Origin: an uncultured Corynebacterium sp.
GTDB taxonomy: Bacteria > Actinomycetota > Actinomycetes > Mycobacteriales > Mycobacteriaceae
Direction of reading: 5' to 3'
NCBI RefSeq assembly: GCF_946998835.1
Contig: NZ_CAMQAZ010000005.1
Location: 56,471 to 120,470 of the forward strand
DNA length: 64,000 bases
The notes beneath the pieces are model-generated. The model had not been told where the DNA came from. It did no database searches and worked only from the letters and a program-made list of their open reading frames with translations. This document shows, piece by piece, positions 33,467-41,864 of the stretch. Position 1 is the stretch's first letter. Each line of letters starts with the position of its first letter. The position numbers and the translations under genes were made by a program.

Positions 33467-33955
33467 ATGGAACCACTTGATTTACTAGCCCCCGAAAACT
33501 CTGCGCTGCAGCCAGTCGACCCAGCGCTAGCAAAGGTAAAGCGAATCGGGCACGCCGCTCCCCTACTGGTCATCACGGTTGCAGCTGCCGTAGCCGCAGT
33601 GGCGTGGACTCCGTGGATGTGGTTGGGAGTCCTCGCCTGCGTGCTCTACTTCGCATATATCTACTGGCTCATCGGCCGTAGAGTTCGTGCCCACCGATAC
33701 CTCGAAGGCGACAACGACTTCATTGTTGCGTCCGGGCGCTGGTGGCGCTCGGTCACCGTCGTTCCTTACGGACGGATTCAGTTCATCGATATTGATGAAG
33801 GGCCTCTCCTCCGGCTATTTGGGTTGGCGACATTGAAGCTCAATACAGCATCGGCGAGCTCGGATGCGGCCATCCACGGTTTGCCACGCGAGGAAGCTCT
33901 TGCCCTGCGCGCACGTCTATCTCAGCGTGCCCATGACCGGATGGCGGGTCTCTAA
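33467..33955 (+). CDS. Bacterial PH-domain membrane protein (YdbS-like)
   Basis: 162 residues. Two transmembrane segments (about 29-47 and 50-68) are followed by a bPH_2 (DUF304) domain with GRWWRSVTVVPYGRIQFIDI and GLATLKLNTASAS. YdbS/YdbT-type pairs sit in the membrane of many Gram-positive bacteria; their role is not well defined, though some protect against bacteriocins. The stop TAA abuts the next ATG with no gap, so the two are one operon. Confidence 0.85.
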   Translation: MEPLDLLAPENSALQPVDPALAKVKRIGHAAPLLVITVAAAVAAVAWTPWMWLGVLACVLYFAYIYWLIGRRVRAHRYLEGDNDFIVASGRWWRSVTVVPYGRIQFIDIDEGPLLRLFGLATLKLNTASASSDAAIHGLPREEALALRARLSQRAHDRMAGL

Positions 33956-35335
33956 ATGAGGCATAGAGTTCATCCACTATCCCCACTCCTCAAAAGCTTC
34001 ACCACCATCGCTGCGGTGACTGCATTCGCAGTTGCGAATCAGTGGCAACTGGCCGTTGCGGTCGTGACTCAGCTCTACGACTGGGCATGGCTTGGCCTAC
34101 TTATCGGTACCGGCGCGGTCGCCATAATTATTGGACTGATTGCCTTTTTCTCATGGCTGTCCTGGCGTTATACGTTCTACGAGCTCACCGACGAGGAAGT
34201 CCGCTACGGCTCAGGCTGGCTGTTGCGTTCTCGTCGCGCGGCACGGCTCGACCGCGTGCAAGCGGTGGATATCAACCAACCGTTGTTGGCGCGCATTTTC
34301 GGTCTCGCCGAAATTGTCATTGAAACGGCCGGCGGCACCAATTCACATTTCACAATCAAGTATCTCACTCCCAAGCAGTGCGAGAAGTTCCGCGCTGACG
34401 TGTTGGGCGAGGTAGAAAAGCTGGACACCGAGCTGGCACATTCGCTTTACGACGGCGACAGCTCCACCGCGCCCAAAGACTCCGGCGCTCACGTGTCCTC
34501 CCGCATGCCTGACGCAAAAACTATCTTTGGCCCCGTCGATGTCGGACGACTGGTCGCATCTACGGCCATTGGTCCCGGACTTCTCGTTGGCATAGCACTT
34601 GTCCTCCTCGCCGTTGTCTCTGCGCTGTTCACCGACTTCATTGTGGAAATCCTCAGCGGAGTAACCATCACTACTTTGATTGTGATTGGCAGTTTCGCTG
34701 TCGGCCTTTTCGGGGTGCTAAATCAGTCGTGGGATTTCACGCTGAAGGTGTCGTCGGAAAGCAGGCGCCTGGCGATTACCGCCGGGCTGTTGTCGACACG
34801 TGCTCAGACTGTTCCGATTGATCGCATTCATGGCATTAAAGTGGTGCAGCCGCTGTGGTGGCGCCCGTGGAAGTGGTCCCGCGCAGATGTCTCGGTGGCG
34901 GGTTATGGCCTGGACAGTACGCAATCAAATAGCACACTGGTGCCCGTGGCGCCGACGACGGAGACGGACTCGATTGTCGATTACCTGATGACTGAGATTG
35001 CGGGACCGGCAGCGGCCGATGACCTGTTGGGCTCTTGGCAGACTCCACGTTCGGCATGGTGGCTCAGCCCCATTGACTGGAAGTTCCAGAAGGTCACTGC
35101 CACGCGGCGAGGCCTGTTGGTGACGAAACAGCGATTCTGGCACACGCAGTTCATTGTTCCCTGGCAGCGTATTCAGGGGCATACGCTAACCATTTCTCCG
35201 CTGAAGAAAGCGGCGGGAGTGGCAAACGTGCGAATCGACATGGTCCCAGGAACTGTCACACCGGTGGCAACGGAATTGGAGCTAGCAGATGCGTACCAGC
35301 TCGCCGCGTTAATTCAGGAACACAAGGCTGTTTAA
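33956..35335 (+). CDS. Bacterial PH-domain membrane protein (YdbT-like)
   Basis: 459 residues with three bPH_2 repeats separated by transmembrane pairs (about 15-70, 190-250): first RSRRAARLDRVQAVDINQPL, second TRAQTVPIDRIHGIKVVQPL, third TKQRFWHTQFIVPWQRIQGH. Each repeat carries the R(V/I)Q-type core. It directly follows the YdbS-like gene and probably forms a complex with it. It is well coupled to that gene, but there is no sign of a third partner; treS starts 109 bp later behind a hairpin. Confidence 0.88.
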   Translation: MRHRVHPLSPLLKSFTTIAAVTAFAVANQWQLAVAVVTQLYDWAWLGLLIGTGAVAIIIGLIAFFSWLSWRYTFYELTDEEVRYGSGWLLRSRRAARLDRVQAVDINQPLLARIFGLAEIVIETAGGTNSHFTIKYLTPKQCEKFRADVLGEVEKLDTELAHSLYDGDSSTAPKDSGAHVSSRMPDAKTIFGPVDVGRLVASTAIGPGLLVGIALVLLAVVSALFTDFIVEILSGVTITTLIVIGSFAVGLFGVLNQSWDFTLKVSSESRRLAITAGLLSTRAQTVPIDRIHGIKVVQPLWWRPWKWSRADVSVAGYGLDSTQSNSTLVPVAPTTETDSIVDYLMTEIAGPAAADDLLGSWQTPRSAWWLSPIDWKFQKVTATRRGLLVTKQRFWHTQFIVPWQRIQGHTLTISPLKKAAGVANVRIDMVPGTVTPVATELELADAYQLAALIQEHKAV

Positions 35336-35357
35336 AAGGCTGTTTTAATGAGGCCTC

Positions 35358-35388
35358 CCAGTATGGCCGCCTCGCGCGGCCATACTGG
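35358..35388. other. Strong hairpin between the PH-domain pair and treS
   Basis: Perfect 13-bp stem CCAGTATGGCCGC / GCGGCCATACTGG with loop CTCGC. No U tract follows, so it is not a standard intrinsic terminator. It lies 57 bp before the treS start, where it could end transcription of the PH genes or shape the treS leader. Confidence 0.6.
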
Positions 35389-35444
35389 ATCTCGCAGGAA
35401 AACTCTCGCTGCAGGCTAGTGGCATAGTCATTACGCTGGAGTGC

Positions 35445-37226
35445 ATGACTATCGCCAAGGAAGATTACGAGTGGTACCGCAGTGCGGTGTTCTATGAAGT
35501 GCTCGTCCGAGCCTTCTTTGACTCTGACAACAACGGCTCCGGTGACCTCAAAGGGTTGACGGAAAAGCTCGACTATCTGCAATGGCTCGGTGTTGACTGC
35601 CTCTGGCTGCCACCTTTTTACGACTCCCCACTGCGCGACGGTGGTTACGATATCCGCGACTTCCGCGCCGTGCTCGACGAGTTTGGCACGGTCGAGGATT
35701 TCAAGGAGCTTCTCGACGAGGCCCATGCGCGCGGTATCCGCGTTATTACCGACCTGGTAATGAACCACACCTCCGATAGCCATGAATGGTTCCAGCAGTC
35801 GCGTACTGACCCGGATGGCCCTTACGGCGATTTTTATGTCTGGACCGATGACCCGGACACCTACTCGGGCGCACGCATTATCTTCGTGGACACTGAGGAC
35901 TCCAACTGGACCTACGACCCGGTGCGCGGCCAGTACTACTGGCACCGTTTCTTCTCCCACCAGCCGGATTTGAACTACGACAATCCGGCGGTCCAGGAAG
36001 CGATGCTCGATGTACTGCGCTTCTGGTCCGACCTCGGCATTGACGGTTTCCGCCTCGACGCTGTTCCCTACCTCTTCGAGCGCGAAGGCACTAACTGCGA
36101 GAACCTGCCTGAAACCCACGCGTTTTTGAAGCGCTGCCGCAAGGTCATGGACGAGGAATACCCGGGCCGCGTCCTGTTGGCAGAGGCCAACCAGTGGCCT
36201 TCCGATGTCGTGGAATACTTCGGAGACCCGGAGGTCGGCGGCGACGAATGCCACATGGCTTTCCACTTCCCACTCATGCCACGCATCTTCATGGCCGTGC
36301 GCAAACAGTCCCGCTTCCCTATCTCGGAAATCCTGGAGTCCACACCAGAGATTCCGTCTTCGGCTCAGTGGGGCATCTTCCTGCGCAACCACGACGAGCT
36401 GACGTTGGAAATGGTCACCGATGCCGAGCGCGACTACATGTATGCCGAATATGCGCACGATCCACGGATGAAGGCCAATATCGGCATTCGCCGTCGTCTA
36501 GCGCCGTTGCTGCAAAATGACCGCACTCAGCTTGAGCTTTTCAACGCCCTGCTGCTGTCCCTGCCTGGTTCACCGGTGCTCTACTACGGTGACGAAATCG
36601 GTATGGGCGATAACATCTGGCTCGGCGACCGCGATGGCGTGCGCACACCAATGCAGTGGTCCCCCGACCGCAACGCCGGATTCTCCAAGGCAGATCCAGG
36701 CCGGCTCTATCTGCCGACCATTCAGGATGCGACCTATGGCTATCAGGCGGTCAATGTCGAAAACCAGGCGAGCTACTCCAACTCCCTGTTGAATTGGGTG
36801 CGTCGACTAATTCAGGTCCGCAAGCGCTATGAGGCTTTTGGTCTCGGCGACTTCCGAGAGCTAAACAGCGACACCGCCTCTGTTCTGACCTATCTGCGCA
36901 CATACGGCAATGAAGTGCTGCTGTGCGTCAACAACCTGTCTTCCTACCCCGCAGCCGTCTCGCTGGATCTTTCCGAATTCGCCGGCGCCACACCAGTGGA
37001 GCTGACCGGTTCAGTGCCTTTCCCCACGATTGGCACCGATTCCTACCAGATCACGCTTCCTGGCCACGGTTTCTACTGGTTTGAAATCCAGTTGCCGCCA
37101 GAGACCAATCCCGAAACCAGCGCCTCCATGTCCGCGCCGACAATTCCGGTAGCACAGGCCATTTCGGACGCACCGGTGACATCATCACGCCAGAGTTTTA
37201 AGCCCTCCACCGATGCCAACGGCTGA
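35445..37226 (+). CDS. treS: Trehalose synthase (maltose alpha-D-glucosyltransferase, GH13)
   Basis: 593 residues. Interconverts maltose and trehalose. GH13 regions in order: DLVMNHTSDSH (region I), nucleophile Asp in DGFRLDAVPYLFE (region II), acid/base Glu in LLAEANQWPSD (region III) and stabilising Asp in FLRNHDELTLEM (region IV). The start YRSAVFYEVLVRAFFDSN-type sequence is typical of TreS (here VFYEVLVRAFFDSDNNG). GGAG lies 4 bp before the ATG. A ~35-residue Ser/Pro/Thr-rich C-terminal tail (from about 560) is extra. mak follows on the same strand 115 bp later. Confidence 0.95.
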   Translation: MTIAKEDYEWYRSAVFYEVLVRAFFDSDNNGSGDLKGLTEKLDYLQWLGVDCLWLPPFYDSPLRDGGYDIRDFRAVLDEFGTVEDFKELLDEAHARGIRVITDLVMNHTSDSHEWFQQSRTDPDGPYGDFYVWTDDPDTYSGARIIFVDTEDSNWTYDPVRGQYYWHRFFSHQPDLNYDNPAVQEAMLDVLRFWSDLGIDGFRLDAVPYLFEREGTNCENLPETHAFLKRCRKVMDEEYPGRVLLAEANQWPSDVVEYFGDPEVGGDECHMAFHFPLMPRIFMAVRKQSRFPISEILESTPEIPSSAQWGIFLRNHDELTLEMVTDAERDYMYAEYAHDPRMKANIGIRRRLAPLLQNDRTQLELFNALLLSLPGSPVLYYGDEIGMGDNIWLGDRDGVRTPMQWSPDRNAGFSKADPGRLYLPTIQDATYGYQAVNVENQASYSNSLLNWVRRLIQVRKRYEAFGLGDFRELNSDTASVLTYLRTYGNEVLLCVNNLSSYPAAVSLDLSEFAGATPVELTGSVPFPTIGTDSYQITLPGHGFYWFEIQLPPETNPETSASMSAPTIPVAQAISDAPVTSSRQSFKPSTDANG

Positions 37227-37341
37227 CCCGAAAGATGTCAACGCAGACGGTCAGAGCAAACGTGCGAACGACCTCGTCCACTCATACACAACTACATAGC
37301 CGAACAGTGATTTTCACGTCCCGAAAGGCGAACTAACTGAC

Positions 37342-38694
37342 ATGACTATTCCCACCGCCGATTTCATTGCCGAAGAGTTGGCAGACACACTGGTCAAGAT
37401 GCGCTTTTTCGCTGACAAGGCATCTGACATCGACCACGTCGAGATTCTCTCTCTCGACTCCGTAATTCGCGACCTCCCTGACAGTCCCGATATCGACATC
37501 GCACTGATCAAGGTGCATACCGCGGATTCCGCACCGACCTATCAGCTCCCCATCGCCTGGGCGGAGGATGTCCCCGATGGCCAGGAGCAGGCGCTGTTAG
37601 TTCGCGCCGAGGGGATTGTCGGCTACGACGCTCTCATCGATTCGGATGCCATCACGGCACTCGGCAAGAAGCTTTCCGACGAAGGCAAGCTCGGTCGCAT
37701 GGAGCTGCGTCGTGTGCCGGGTTCTGAGCAGCCACGACCGGAATCCAGTCGCCCGATGGGAGTTGAGCAGTCGAATACCTCGGTCATTTTCGATGACCGC
37801 GTGATGTGCAAGTTCTTCCGTCGCCTCTACCCCGGCATCAATGCCGATGTGGAGCTGCTGGCCGCACTCGCCCAGGCGGACTGCAAGTTTGTCCCTGAGC
37901 TCTATTCCTGGGTAGAGACCACCATCGGTGAAGACACCTACACCACCGCCATGCTGCAGGAATTCGCCCCGAACTCGGTCGACGGCTGGGAGCTGGCTCT
38001 TGGCGCAGTGCGTGATGCTATCCGCGAGAGCCAAACCCCATTGGAGGACTTGGGCACCGACTTCTCATCCGAAGCCCGCGCGCTCGGCGAAGCTGTAGCT
38101 GCCGTTCACAGCAGCCTCGCAGCCGCCGTTGCGGTGAAGAAACGCCTCGCTGGTGCGGAACTGATGGCACCGCTTCGTGCTCGCCTGGACTTCGTCGCTG
38201 GTGTGGTGCCGGAAATTGCCGAGGTCAAGGACAAGGCCCAAGCGGTGTTTGATCGTGCGGAGGCTGCGGTGCCGGAAGGTGGCGCCGTCGTCCAGCGAAT
38301 CCATGGTGATTTGCACCTGGGCCAGGTACTGCGCACGCCGGGCTCGTGGCGATTGATTGATTTCGAAGGTGAACCATCGCGCCCATGGGAGGAGCGTCGA
38401 CTGCCAGATCACCGCCTGCGCGATATCGCCGGTATGATTCGCTCCTTTGATTACGCGGCGCACTACCCGCTGCTGACGGGACGCGAAGACACCGAGGCGG
38501 TTACCAAACGTGTTGAGCAGTGGGCTCGCCGCAGCATCGATGCTTTCCTGGAGGGCTACGGCGACACCGGCGACCAGGCGCTGTTGGAGGCCTTTGTGCT
38601 GGATAAGGCCATCTACGAGTGTCTTTACGAAGCGCAGAATCGTCCCAACTGGCTGCCGCTGCCGCTTGGGGCTGTGCGCTCGCTGTTAGGATAG
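37342..38694 (+). CDS. mak: Maltokinase
   Basis: 450 residues. Phosphorylates maltose to maltose-1-phosphate with ATP, feeding the GlgE route to alpha-glucan. Aminoglycoside-kinase-like fold: the N-terminal Mak cap (1-90), FFRRLYPGINADVELLAAL, the catalytic loop RIHGDLHLGQVL (about 322) and metal-binding LIDFEGEP (about 338). The PWEERRLPDHRLRDIAGMIRSFDY block is typical of Mak/Pep2. It follows treS, with which mycobacterial Mak forms a complex. A small GCGGGA/TCCCGC hairpin (38719-38737) separates it from the ABC gene. Confidence 0.94.
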   Translation: MTIPTADFIAEELADTLVKMRFFADKASDIDHVEILSLDSVIRDLPDSPDIDIALIKVHTADSAPTYQLPIAWAEDVPDGQEQALLVRAEGIVGYDALIDSDAITALGKKLSDEGKLGRMELRRVPGSEQPRPESSRPMGVEQSNTSVIFDDRVMCKFFRRLYPGINADVELLAALAQADCKFVPELYSWVETTIGEDTYTTAMLQEFAPNSVDGWELALGAVRDAIRESQTPLEDLGTDFSSEARALGEAVAAVHSSLAAAVAVKKRLAGAELMAPLRARLDFVAGVVPEIAEVKDKAQAVFDRAEAAVPEGGAVVQRIHGDLHLGQVLRTPGSWRLIDFEGEPSRPWEERRLPDHRLRDIAGMIRSFDYAAHYPLLTGREDTEAVTKRVEQWARRSIDAFLEGYGDTGDQALLEAFVLDKAIYECLYEAQNRPNWLPLPLGAVRSLLG

Positions 38695-38753
38695 GGCTTT
38701 TGTCGCAGTAATTTCATAGCGGGATTCTCTGTCCCGCAAGATAGAGGTCTTTC

Positions 38754-40670
38754 GTGCGTCTGCTCAGCAGAATCCTATCCACCACGCGAGTGCTCTGGCC
38801 TTTCTACATCGGGGTCATCATCTGTTCGCTGGCCACCGCCGCCGCATCGCTGATTAGTCCTTTCCTCATCCGCGATGCCACCGATGCCATCGTCGGTGCG
38901 GTCTCCGGCGATGAGGGGCTGAGCCAAGCGGCGATGTCCGACACCACTCGCACCGTAATCTGGCTGGTCATCGGACTGCTAATTGCTGATCTGACGCAAA
39001 CGATTGTGCACAACATCGGTGGCTACCTGGGTGACGTGATGACCGCTCGCATGCGTGAGATTCTGTCGACCCGCTACTACGCCAAGCTGCTGTCGCTCCC
39101 GCAGCGCTATTTCGACAGCCAGGTCACCGGCACGATAATCGCGCGGCTGGAACGTTCGATTACCAATATCACGCAGTTCCTCCAGGCGTTTTCCAACAAC
39201 TTCTTCCCGATGCTGTTGACCGTCGGTGCCGTGCTGGGTATCACCGCCTGGTACTACTGGCCGCTGGCTGTGCTGCTGATTATCGTTTTCCCGGTCTACA
39301 CCTTGCTGACTGCGTTGACTTCGAAACGTTGGCAGAAGATTGAAGCCAAGAAGAACGAGCAGATTGATATCGCCGGTGGCCGTTTTGCAGAGGTCATCGG
39401 CCAGGTCAAGGTTGTCCGTTCCTTCACCGCCGAACTACGTGAAATTGCGTTTTTCGGTTCCCGTTTCCGCCGCACCATCTCCCTGACCCATGAGCAGTCA
39501 ACGTGGTGGCACCGCATGGATGCCCTGCGCGGCGGCATCTTAAATATCATTTTTGCAGGCATCTATCTGCTGCTTTTCCTTCGCACATTGTCGGGTGAAT
39601 TCTCCATTGGCACCATGGTCATGCTCATTCAGCTGATTAACATGGCGCGCCAACCGGTGACCATGATGAGTTTCCTGGTCGATGCTGCCCAGCGCGCAGT
39701 CGCCGGGTCCCGCGATTATTTCAAGGTCATGGAGCTGACTCCAGAAGCTCGCACGCAGCCGGAACTCCTCCATACCGCAACTGCGAATAACGGTGACTTG
39801 GACTTCACTTCGGAAGGCTCCACCTCGACCACTGAGTCCGCCGACAGCGCATACCAGCTCTGTCTAGAGCGTGCGGCCGAGCAGAAGGCTGCAGGCGCTC
39901 CTATCGTCGACTTCGACGCAGTGGACTTCGCCTACGAAGAGGACAAGCCGGTACTCTCCAATGTCAGTTTCCAGGCGTACTCAGGCCAGAAGATTGCCCT
40001 GGTCGGCGAGTCGGGCGGCGGTAAGTCCACCATCGTCAACCTACTGCTCGGCTTTTATGCCCCGACTGCAGGCCGCTTGAGCGTGCTGGGTTCGGATGTC
40101 TCCGAGGTTTCCGGTTCCACTCTGCGCGCTGGCTCAGCAGTCGTATTCCAAGATTCGTCGCTGTTCTCCGGCACGATTCGGGAAAACATCGCCTACGGCA
40201 AACCCACCGCCACCGATGAAGAAATCATCGCTGCTGCCAAGAAGGCCAACGCTGACGACTTCATCCGCAGCTTCGCCGACGGTTACAACACCACTATCGG
40301 CGAACGGGGCTTGAAACTCTCGGGTGGTCAGAAACAGCGCATCGCTATTGCCCGCGCCATTTTGAAGGACGCTCCCCTACTCATCCTCGACGAAGCCACC
40401 TCGGCGCTGGATACCAAGGCCGAACGCGAAGTGCAGCGGGGCTTGGACAAGCTGATGGAGGGGCGCACCACGGTTATCATCGCCCACCGCCTGTCCACCA
40501 TTTCCGATGTAGACACCATCGTCACGCTACGTGACGGTCACGTCGACGAGGTGGGTGCGCCCGCCGAGTTGGCGCAGACAGGCGGCATCTACGCCGAGCT
40601 ACTACGTCTGACGGCTTCGGCCTCCGCGGCGGATCGCTTACGCCTGAAGAAGTACGGCATCAAGGGGTAG
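38754..40670 (+). CDS. ABC exporter, fused membrane and ATPase domains
   Basis: 638 residues, start GTG 38754. Six transmembrane helices (about 15-320) of the type IV exporter fold, then a linker of ~45 variable residues, then the ATPase: Walker A GESGGGKSTIV (about 420), signature LSGGQKQRIAIARA (about 523) and Walker B LLILDEATSALD. It should work as a homodimer, or with an unseen partner, exporting a lipid or drug. The substrate is unknown. It is co-directional with mak but separated by 59 bp and a small hairpin. Confidence 0.9.
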   Translation: MRLLSRILSTTRVLWPFYIGVIICSLATAAASLISPFLIRDATDAIVGAVSGDEGLSQAAMSDTTRTVIWLVIGLLIADLTQTIVHNIGGYLGDVMTARMREILSTRYYAKLLSLPQRYFDSQVTGTIIARLERSITNITQFLQAFSNNFFPMLLTVGAVLGITAWYYWPLAVLLIIVFPVYTLLTALTSKRWQKIEAKKNEQIDIAGGRFAEVIGQVKVVRSFTAELREIAFFGSRFRRTISLTHEQSTWWHRMDALRGGILNIIFAGIYLLLFLRTLSGEFSIGTMVMLIQLINMARQPVTMMSFLVDAAQRAVAGSRDYFKVMELTPEARTQPELLHTATANNGDLDFTSEGSTSTTESADSAYQLCLERAAEQKAAGAPIVDFDAVDFAYEEDKPVLSNVSFQAYSGQKIALVGESGGGKSTIVNLLLGFYAPTAGRLSVLGSDVSEVSGSTLRAGSAVVFQDSSLFSGTIRENIAYGKPTATDEEIIAAAKKANADDFIRSFADGYNTTIGERGLKLSGGQKQRIAIARAILKDAPLLILDEATSALDTKAEREVQRGLDKLMEGRTTVIIAHRLSTISDVDTIVTLRDGHVDEVGAPAELAQTGGIYAELLRLTASASAADRLRLKKYGIKG

Positions 40671-40675
40671 CGCGC

Positions 40676-40708
40676 CGTCGTTAAGCGTGTGGGAAATGCT
40701 TGACGACG
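40676..40708. terminator. Hairpin built from an inverted pair of GCTTRACGACG
   Basis: CGTCGTTAAGC (40676-40686) and GCTTGACGACG (40698-40708) form an 11-bp stem with one G-T pair and an 11-nt loop, exactly between the convergent ABC and lipid-kinase genes. There is no U tract (CCCCCC follows on the plus strand), so terminator activity is inferred from position. Confidence 0.55.
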
Positions 40709-40723
40709 CCCCCCTGCGCCCTG

Positions 40724-41683
40724 TTACGGACGGGGAACGAGGTAGCGGCCAGCGGCTGGAACAATTTCCACTGTGACCGGCATCGGGAACATGAGGTCGC
40801 CATCAGCGTAGGCATTCATCCTTCGTGCTGGGCCGATATATTCCACATCAGCCTTCTTGGCGCGGTAGGTGCTGACCTCACTATTTTTGTCGACGGTGCC
40901 GTCGAACACGGACTTGAATGCCAGGGCGGCCTTAACGCGCCCGGCCTTGCCGATGACGGTGATGTCCATCAGACCGTCGGCGTGGTCTGCGGACGGGCAG
41001 ATTTTCATACCGCCGCCGTAAGAGCGAGTGTTGCCGAAGGCTGCCAGCGTAATTGGGTCTTCGAGAACTCGCTCATCGTCCAACGTAATGCGAAACGGCA
41101 GCGAGTGGAACGCCAAGAACTCGCGGATTATGGCCAAATTGTAGCGGTTCCGGCCGTGTGGCCAGGTCATCTGATTGACACGGTCGGAGACAATGGAGTC
41201 GAAACCGGCACACATAATGGTGCCGAACCAGCGCTGCTCCCCCGCCGCACTCGTGATGCGGCCGAGGTCTGTGGTCGTCCAAAAACCATCGGCGATCACG
41301 TGAGCGGCATCGCGAGCATTGCTACGCGGAAGGTTGTACTCGCGACCGTGGTCGTTTCCGGTGCCCGCGGGAATGATACCGAGTGGAATTCCGGTCTGTG
41401 CCTGTTCCTGCAGTGCGAGGTTAGTCATCCCGTCGCCACCGCAGACGGCTAAAGCATCGATGCGGCCGTCAGCGATGACCTCCCGGATGAGCTTGCGGGC
41501 GTCGTCGGGATTCGAACCTTGAAGTGCGATAACGTCGATACCGCGGTCGGCGAACACTCGACTTGCTCGAGCAGAGGCGATTTGGGAAGCGCCATGACCA
41601 GCATGGGGGTTGGTGACCAGAGCAAGGGTACGAATCTCAGTTGTTCCCAGGGGATAGTTGAGATTCTTGTCGTTAGCGTTCAT
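40724..41683 (-). CDS. Diacylglycerol/lipid kinase family protein
   Basis: 319 residues. The DAGK catalytic domain has LVTNPHAGHG (about 22), the nucleotide-binding VCGGDGMTN (about 80) and IIPAGTGNDHGREYNLPRS (about 100; GTGND diagnostic). The C-terminal beta-sandwich includes FGNTRSYGGGMKICPSADHADGLMDI, of which GGGMKICPSADHADG is the family signature. It should phosphorylate a diacylglycerol or sphingoid-like lipid at the membrane. ATG 41683; divergent from the flavoenzyme gene next door, which also handles a glycerolipid-type substrate by homology. Confidence 0.9.
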   Translation of the reverse strand: MNANDKNLNYPLGTTEIRTLALVTNPHAGHGASQIASARASRVFADRGIDVIALQGSNPDDARKLIREVIADGRIDALAVCGGDGMTNLALQEQAQTGIPLGIIPAGTGNDHGREYNLPRSNARDAAHVIADGFWTTTDLGRITSAAGEQRWFGTIMCAGFDSIVSDRVNQMTWPHGRNRYNLAIIREFLAFHSLPFRITLDDERVLEDPITLAAFGNTRSYGGGMKICPSADHADGLMDITVIGKAGRVKAALAFKSVFDGTVDKNSEVSTYRAKKADVEYIGPARRMNAYADGDLMFPMPVTVEIVPAAGRYLVPRP

Positions 41684-41779
41684 CGAAGAAATACCTATTT
41701 TTACGCGGGCTTTTGACCGGCCAATACTAATCCTTATGCGATTGTGTTACCGCGTCTAACTGAAGCCTACCAAGACTAC

Positions 41780-41820
41780 TTGACATTTTTTGAGAAACCG
41801 TAACGCGCTGTCGCTATGAT
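41780..41820 (+). promoter_or_regulatory. Possible promoter of the FAD-linked oxidase gene
   Basis: TTGACA at 41780 and TTGAGA at 41790 are possible -35 elements; TATGAT at 41815 is a good -10 hexamer, 19 bp after TTGAGA. The gene starts at 41865. The spacing is long, so this is tentative. Confidence 0.35.
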
Positions 41821-41864
41821 AAAAGACATAAAGATGTGCACCGATGCCCAAGGAGACGCGCAGG

